Origin: Priapulus caudatus
Lineage: Eukaryota; Priapulida; Priapulimorpha; Priapulimorphida; Priapulidae
NCBI RefSeq assembly: GCF_000485595.1
Contig: NW_014577869.1
Location: forward strand, 91,761 to 136,698
Length of the DNA: 44,938 bases
Reading direction: 5' to 3'
Below are positions 40,201 to 44,938 of the stretch, piece by piece. Each line of letters opens with the position of its first letter. The stretch's first letter is position 1. A program made the position numbers and the translations under genes. Under the pieces are notes generated by a model. That model was not told where the DNA came from, searched no databases, and saw only the letters and a program-made list of their open reading frames with translations.

Positions 40201-40239
40201 TTTTTACACATTTTCAGCATACATATAAAGAGCTTATGA

Positions 40240-40385
40240 TTAACGGTAAGACTTCTGGTAGCGAGCGCGTGGTCCGGGGCCACCAAACTTCTTGGGTTCG
40301 CTACGACGAGGATCTGCTACCAGCAGTGACTTGTCGTACTGGATGAGAATATCCTTGATCTCCTTCTTTGATGCTTCATCCACGT
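40240..40385 (-). CDS. RPS16 last exon
   Basis: Acceptor CTGTTGTAG (minus strand), completing a Tyr codon split after its first base. Encodes [20 protein letters not shown] then [19 protein letters not shown] and the end ARYQKSYR, stop TAA at 40240-40242. Confidence 0.97.
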
Positions 40386-41714
40386 CTACAACAGAAGATT
40401 GCACCATCACACTATGCATTTCATGTATACATTTATTAGTTCATAAATAATCATAGAATCCCACATCTTCTTTAAAAAGTGAATGATATATCAGCGAATG
40501 CATAACACACAGCTAACCACAGCGTGGTGGCGTGTCTATTTTGAAATGCTACTTACATTTCTGGTAGTAGGCGACCAGAGCCTTGGACAAGGCCTGTCGC
40601 ACAGCATATATCTGTGCAACGTGTCCACCTCCTTTCACACGTATTCTAATGTCAACCTCAGAGAACCGCTCCTTGCCCAGGAGAAGGATTGGCTCTTGAA
40701 GCTGAAATCCAGAACCATATTTATTAGGGATAAATAGATTACACATTTCAGGAGTAAAATGAACAAAACACTTTAACACTAAACATAGTCCAAAAATTCA
40801 CCTGAAACAGTTTGTGTCAGTTATAAAGTACTATTCATGGTAATGAGACGTGACCCCCTGTAACTCCTGTGGTGCACGTCGATAATGATCATATGTGGAA
40901 CATCGAACTCCTACATGAAAGTAATTTTAGCTGCCACTTCTGAAGAAACGTTTTTCTTATTAATTTCAACTTATGCACAAGAAGATAAATCGCCTGTAAA
41001 CAAGGTTGGTGGTCATTGTGACAACAATCCTAATTATCTACAGGTACCATACATATTCAGCAGTATGAACAAACCCTATGGTTACAATGTGCATCAGAAT
41101 TACGCAATCACCACAATATTTCTGCTGCTTTTACTAGTGTTGTCAATCGGTTGTAATTTCGTAATCGATCATCGGTTGGACCCAAGTAACCGATGATCGG
41201 TTACAATCGGTTACTCGGGGTGTTGAATGCCTGCGTGTGCGTAACGTCGTGTGCATGTACGTGTGTGCATGTATGTGCTTGTTTAGCCCTGTTTACTGTT
41301 TGTTTTGCACTGTTTACTACTGTGTGTATAATACATGTACTGATTCTCATCACTTTTCCAAGTTTTCTTGTTCAAATTAAAAAAAAAAAAAAATAAATTT
41401 TTTTTTCCCGATGAAATCGATTATTGATTTTGATAACCAAGCGCTTGGTTCGAGCCACTGTTCAACCGATGATCGAGTATAATCGATGATCGTGACATCA
41501 CTAAGCGCTTGGTTCGAGCCACTGTTCAACCGATGATCGAGTATAATCGATGATCGTGACATCACTAGCTTTTACCATCAATAATTTGACAGCATTCTAT
41601 CTCGTTACTTGCCTTGTATCGAAGAGTGATCGGCTCAATATATTCCAGTGGGCGGCCATTCACCTTTACCAATCCCTTTCCTCGTTTGCAGTGGGCAACT
41701 GCTGTAGACGTTTT
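40240..41714 (-). CDS. 40S ribosomal protein S16 (uS9), exons 2-4
   Basis: RPS16 is a small-subunit ribosomal protein whose C-terminal tail reaches the decoding site and contacts P-site tRNA. Three minus-strand coding exons (41613-41714, 40557-40701, 40240-40385) give 130 residues: [20 protein letters not shown] and [15 protein letters not shown], then [60 protein letters not shown], and the conserved end [17 protein letters not shown]. Codons join cleanly at both introns. With the usual 16 residues from exon 1 the protein would be 146 aa, the length in mammals. Exon 1 is not in the window. The first intron has a GC donor. ATTAAA about 40 bases past the stop may serve for polyadenylation. Confidence 0.97.
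40557..40701 (-). CDS. RPS16 exon 3
   Basis: Acceptor GGATTTCAG, donor GTAAGT. 145 bases from [20 protein letters not shown] to KALVAYYQK plus one base of the next codon. Confidence 0.97.
41135..41567. mobile_element. hAT-type MITE in an RPS16 intron, 8-bp target duplication
   Basis: 433 bp with TAGTGTTGTCA / TGACATCACTA ends and GCTTTTAC at 41127-41134 and 41568-41575. It contains a 64-bp unit (AGCGCTTGGTTCGAGCCACT...) in tandem twice (about 41439-41566), inverted CCGATGATCGGTTAC blocks and an A/T homopolymer stretch near 41380-41407. It ends about 45 bases from the GC donor of RPS16 exon 2. Confidence 0.88.
41613..41714 (-). CDS. RPS16 exon 2
   Basis: Acceptor GTTTTGTAG and donor AAG|GCAAGT, a GC rather than GT donor. 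102 bases, exactly 34 codons, phase 0 at both ends. Encodes [20 protein letters not shown] then [14 protein letters not shown]. The nearest GT (five bases downstream) would shift the frame. Confidence 0.95.
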
Positions 41715-41842
41715 CTACAAAACACAACGTGACCAAAATTAACCATTATAAATGATTATCATATATGTAATACTAATAATATGCCTGTCTATTTTGATAT
41801 AGTTTACACGTTGTTTATCCACTTTAGTTTAACATTTTCCAG

Positions 41843-41910
41843 GCAGAGGCTTGTTGACAAAGCCAGATCCGATCCCAAACTTAATCCAAACATACATCAT
41901 ATGTACAGGG
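41843..41910 (+). other. Possible exon or open stretch interrupted by the 767-bp element
   Basis: After an AG acceptor-like TTTTCCAG the plus frame reads QRLVDKARSDPKLNPNIHHM then YR, and is then interrupted by the insertion at 41911. Disregarding the insertion and one duplication, the frame continues from 42688 (DAKLRTWIFVRASDT...) to a stop near 42806. I do not recognise the product. It lies opposite RPS16 intron 1, and chance cannot be excluded. Confidence 0.25.
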
Positions 41911-42677
41911 TAGCTCCAAGAAACGGTATTGCTAGGGTTAGAATACCGTTTCAAACCTTGGCTGCAGCTAAACACGTAGTTGCCTTATTTGCCAAGTATC
42001 GCCAAAGAACACTACTCATGTGATATACCAAATGAATCAGTATACGTCCACCTTCTTGTAACCATCAGTGCGCTACGATGCGCTGGGTACTTACGGGGTT
42101 ACAGCAACTTTTTAAGATGAATGCAACAAAATTTATGAATTCACCGCCATGTTTGCTATCATTCCGACTGTGACTAAAATCCGTAATGGATCGATCAAAG
42201 GAAATTAAACAATCTGCGGTCCTCGTGTAACCCACCCCTACATCCGAGAACATGTCATCTAAGGTTTTTACAAATGGCCCAGACATTTGTGAACATCTTT
42301 TCACTTGCTTTGGTGTGTAATTGCTGTGAGAGCCATCGTGCAGCTATTGTACTATTTCTGTAGTATTTTCTAGCGAGTCTTTTCCGTTTCGGGTTTTCCG
42401 TACCTCGCTAAACATGGCGGGTAAAGCTGATTGGAAAGTTGATATGCTGTGAGAATTAGCAGATTATACCGTGAATTAAGAGATACATTCTAGTTTAGAA
42501 GCAGGACAACTGTGAGTTAACGTTCATATTTCAAACAAGGCAAGTCAAAGGTGGTAATAGAATAGTTTTATTTGAGATATACAGAGTTATTCATCTCGAT
42601 CTGCAGAGGCGATAGGTTTTTTGTATGGAAGGGTGTCAGGCTGTATAGACAATCCGTCGCACAGCCTGGTCGGGCTA
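41911..42677 (+). mobile_element. 767-bp TAGC...GCTA element (family E), 9-10-bp target duplication
   Basis: Starts TAGCTCCAAGAAACGGTATT, ends GCCTGGTCGGGCTA, and is flanked by ATGTACAGGG at 41901-41910 and 42678-42687. It shares both ends with the 67-bp miniature at 12276-12342, which confirms the borders. A second, inverted copy starts at 44395. The minus frame 42065-42304 has no recognisable domain, so this is probably non-autonomous. It occupies RPS16 intron 1. Confidence 0.85.
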
Positions 42678-42835
42678 ATGTACAGGGATGCTAAACTAAG
42701 GACGTGGATATTCGTCCGAGCATCGGACACCTGTTCGTATGCGCTATTCGTCCGAGCAGTTGCTGTGCATGCGCTGTTCATGTTGTTTTACATAAATGTA
42801 ATATAATGCTAGTCTAGGGAGTCGCCTACTCTCCA

Positions 42836-42975
42836 ACCTAACTCTAAACCTACAACTAATTATTTAACTCTAACCTAACTCTAATACTAACCACAATCTA
42901 AACCTACCACTAATTATTTAACTCTAACCTAACTCTAATACTAACCACAATCTAAACCTACCACTAATTATTAAC
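42836..42975 (+). repeat. ~63-bp tandem repeat (AACTCTAACCTAACTCTAAT)
   Basis: Two full units and a partial one of a sequence including CCACTAATTATTTAACTCTA and ACTAACCACAATCTAAACCT. Probably derived from CCTAA-type simple sequence. Confidence 0.8.
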
Positions 42976-43012
42976 CGACTCAGTTTGCTTATATATGGGG
43001 CGCCAAGTGTCG

Positions 43013-43101
43013 CATGAAATCAAGTCTACAAAGTGATTTCGTTACGAAATCAAGTCTACAAAGTAATTTCGTTACGAAATCAAGTCTACAAAGTCGTTTC
43101 T
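43013..43101 (+). repeat. ~34-bp tandem repeat (ACGAAATCAAGTCTACAAAG)
   Basis: Nearly three units; each contains the inverted pair CGAAAT / ATTTCG, so each unit could form a small hairpin. Confidence 0.85.
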
Positions 43102-43117
43102 TGGACTACATATAGCC

Positions 43118-43187
43118 TCATAGGTTTTTGTAATGAAGCGTGTCAGGCTGTATAGACAATAAGTCGCACAGCCACGTCGGGCTAACT
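43118..43187 (+). repeat. Family E right-end fragment
   Basis: Matches the last ~60 bases of the 767-bp element (GGTTTTTG...GTGTCAGGCTGTATAGACAA, ending GCCACGTCGGGCTA) with several substitutions. Confidence 0.7.
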
Positions 43188-43221
43188 ATAGCCCTAATTT
43201 AGGGCCTAAAGTATATTTACA

Positions 43222-43290
43222 TCATGTAGGTAGCTCTAGTAGTAGTACTGCTATAGCCCGAGTACAGTTGCCGCAAGCCTGCGGTTGAGG
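43222..43290 (+). repeat. Family T terminus, partial
   Basis: TAGCTCTAGTAGTAGTACTG then CTATAGCCCGAG and a GCCGCAAGCCTGCGGT hairpin. The right end is not found. Confidence 0.5.
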
Positions 43291-44390
43291 CCCCTCCCTG
43301 GTAAAATCCGTACACGCGCCCTGTGGGAAGAGTAATAACTGAGTATGTTTAAGTAAGATATATATATCAGTCATTTGAAATTCAAGTTGAAGTTCAAGTT
43401 TTTTATAGTAAATGTATAAACGGAAAGCATATAAATTAGTACATGTAATGATTTTAAATTTTCTTTTGTAATAAAAGTGTGTTCAATCCATATCGCAGTT
43501 TGATTTCACCGGGTACTATATTTTGTCGCTCTGATGGCACAGTTAATTTCAAGCAAGTTGATGGTTTTTGTGGCTTTGTGGATTTTGCCTTGTACTGGAA
43601 TTGTCTTCTTTATTGCTATGAACAAGACTTGAAGTACAAAAATTTCGCCTCATATGCCTCAAAAATGCATAAAAAGGAGTTTGATTTTTAAAAATTTCTG
43701 GGGGGGAGGCCCCCCGACCCCACGGTTCCTTCGCCCCTGCGGTCCTCGCGCACGAAGCGGCGGCAGAAGCCGCGCTTCAGTTGCCCGCTTAACAAATCTC
43801 AAAGTGCCCTTTCCCCCTGCCACCCCCCCCTAGACAAAATCCTGCATCGCCTCCGCCCTGGAACTCTGGTAAATTTTTACAAAAGAGTAGATTGAAGTAT
43901 TTTGGATCAAAACATGATTTGTCTTTATAACAATCACATTTAATTACATGATAATTATAATTAATTATGAGTAATTAGGGATTTGGACAAAGATTTGCCA
44001 CAAGCATCACACAAATTCACAGGACAACAAGACAACTTTCGAATCATCAGATTTCCATAAAATTTCACCAAAATCAAGTTAAGATTAAAGAAATGATGCA
44101 CATGCTTTTATAGGGGATGCAAAATTTGCAATCTGTACTAAACAGGCCTCAGATGAGTCTAACTTTGAAGTAGCTCGTACGATCTTCAAACGTAGCAGCA
44201 TTGTCGATTTTTTTTTAAAGATGGTTGACCGAGTCCTCAATGATGGCATATAGATGTTGGCGTGGGTGGGGAAAAAACCATAGAACTAATTACAACCTCC
44301 CCTTTTATTAGGGGAGCCCGTCTGTCCTCGTAGTTGCTGGCGCAAGCACACTGTCACTTTTCAACGCGCACTGCGCACTACATTGATATT
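43291..44390. other. No gene seen
   Basis: AT-rich sequence with a GC-rich patch (43690-43870, poly-G and poly-C runs). The frame at 43479-43691 has no recognisable domain. RPS16 exon 1 was looked for on the minus strand here and not found. Confidence 0.55.
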
Positions 44391-44394
44391 ACAC

Positions 44395-44938
44395 TAGCCG
44401 ACCAGGCCTGTGCGACGGATTGTCTATACGCCTGCACCCTTCCATACAAAAAACTATCACTCTGGCAGATCTAAGATGAAATAACGCTGTATATCTCAAT
44501 AAAACTATTCCATTACCACCTTTGACTTGCCTTGTTTAAAATATGAACGTTAACTCACAGTTTGTCCTGCTTCTAAACTAAGAATGTATCTCTTAATTCA
44601 CGTATAATCTGCTAATTCTCACAGCATATCATATTCAAATCAGCTTTAACCGGCCATGTTTAGCAAGGCACGGAACCGGAAACGGAATAGACTCGCTAGA
44701 AAATACTACAGAAATAGTACGATGGCTCAAGGAAATTACCACCAAAGCAATGTGAAACGATGTCACAAATGTCTGGGCCATTTGTAAAAAACCTTAGATG
44801 ACATGTTCTCGGATGTAGGGGTGGTTTACATGACGACCGCAGATGCGTTTAATTTCCTTTGTTCGACCCATTGCGATGTTTTAGTCACAGTCGGAATGAT
44901 AGCAAACATGGTGGCAAATTCATAAAATTGGTTGCATT
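44395..44938 (-). mobile_element. Family E copy 2, inverted, cut by the window end
   Basis: Minus-strand sequence matches 42677 back to about 42120, with many substitutions. Starts TAGCCGACCAGGCCTGTGCG at its right terminus. Its left end lies beyond the window, so the target duplication cannot be checked. Confidence 0.85.

Noticed and set aside
40386-41612. snoRNA in RPS16 introns
   Set aside because: Ribosomal protein introns often host snoRNAs, but I could not find a convincing C/D box pair or H/ACA hairpin pair by eye.
42080-44938. One giant inverted-repeat transposon
   Set aside because: The left arm has its own target duplication (ATGTACAGGG) and borders confirmed by the 67-bp derivative, so the arms are two separate insertions.

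Overview
This window is from an animal nuclear genome, most likely a repeat-rich marine invertebrate. The evidence is interrupted (spliced) genes, a metazoan-type RPS16, BEL/Pao and Ty3/Gypsy retrotransposons, hAT-like DNA transposons, scattered TTAGGG runs and a 486-base assembly gap (32659-33144). I cannot name the species from sequence alone. There is no bacterial operon structure, and most open frames are chance or retroelement remains.

Two host genes can be supported. (1) A plus-strand gene of unknown function has at least seven exons between 15403 and 37711. Its acidic, polar N-terminal part is built from phase-compatible exons, and its last exon encodes a strongly hydrophobic membrane domain. 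Its introns hold a complete Gypsy element and a broken one. (2) Ribosomal protein S16 (RPS16) lies on the minus strand, with coding exons at 41613-41714, 40557-40701 and 40240-40385. Exon 1 lies outside the window. One of its introns uses a GC-AG splice pair. A third candidate is a P2X7-intracellular-domain-like first exon (32301 onward), split by a 64-bp mobile hairpin and probably a pseudogene.

Layout. 1-5.3 kb: dispersed repeat ends, palindromic repeats with TTAGGG tails, GT/GC-rich simple sequence. 5.3-11.4 kb: a plus-strand BEL 3' fragment, a hAT-type MITE, and a long minus-strand BEL/Pao element (gag to LTR) whose 5' end is replaced by a LINE 3' fragment at 11.4-11.9 kb. 12-15.1 kb: a cluster of small palindromic or inverted-repeat elements and a LINE remnant. 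15.4-37.7 kb: the unknown host gene; its introns contain several copies of a ~1.15-kb dispersed repeat, Gypsy-1 (19073-24072; identical 154-bp LTRs, GTGAC target duplication), Gypsy-2 (27.4-32.1 kb, minus, decayed) with a 764-bp hAT derivative nested in it, and more MITEs. 38.7-39.6 kb: a TTAA-flanked long-TIR element. 40.2-44.9 kb: RPS16 with an intronic hAT MITE and two inverted copies of a 767-bp element.

The window is best read as two host genes being colonised by several generations of transposons. Its most informative signals are precise insertions with target-site duplications, several of which can be checked against an 'empty' sibling copy in this same window. I found no convincing unknown enzymatic or defence system. 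The least-described items are the unknown membrane-protein gene, the TAGC...GCTA miniature elements with 9-10-bp duplications, and the TTAGGG-tailed palindromic repeat.
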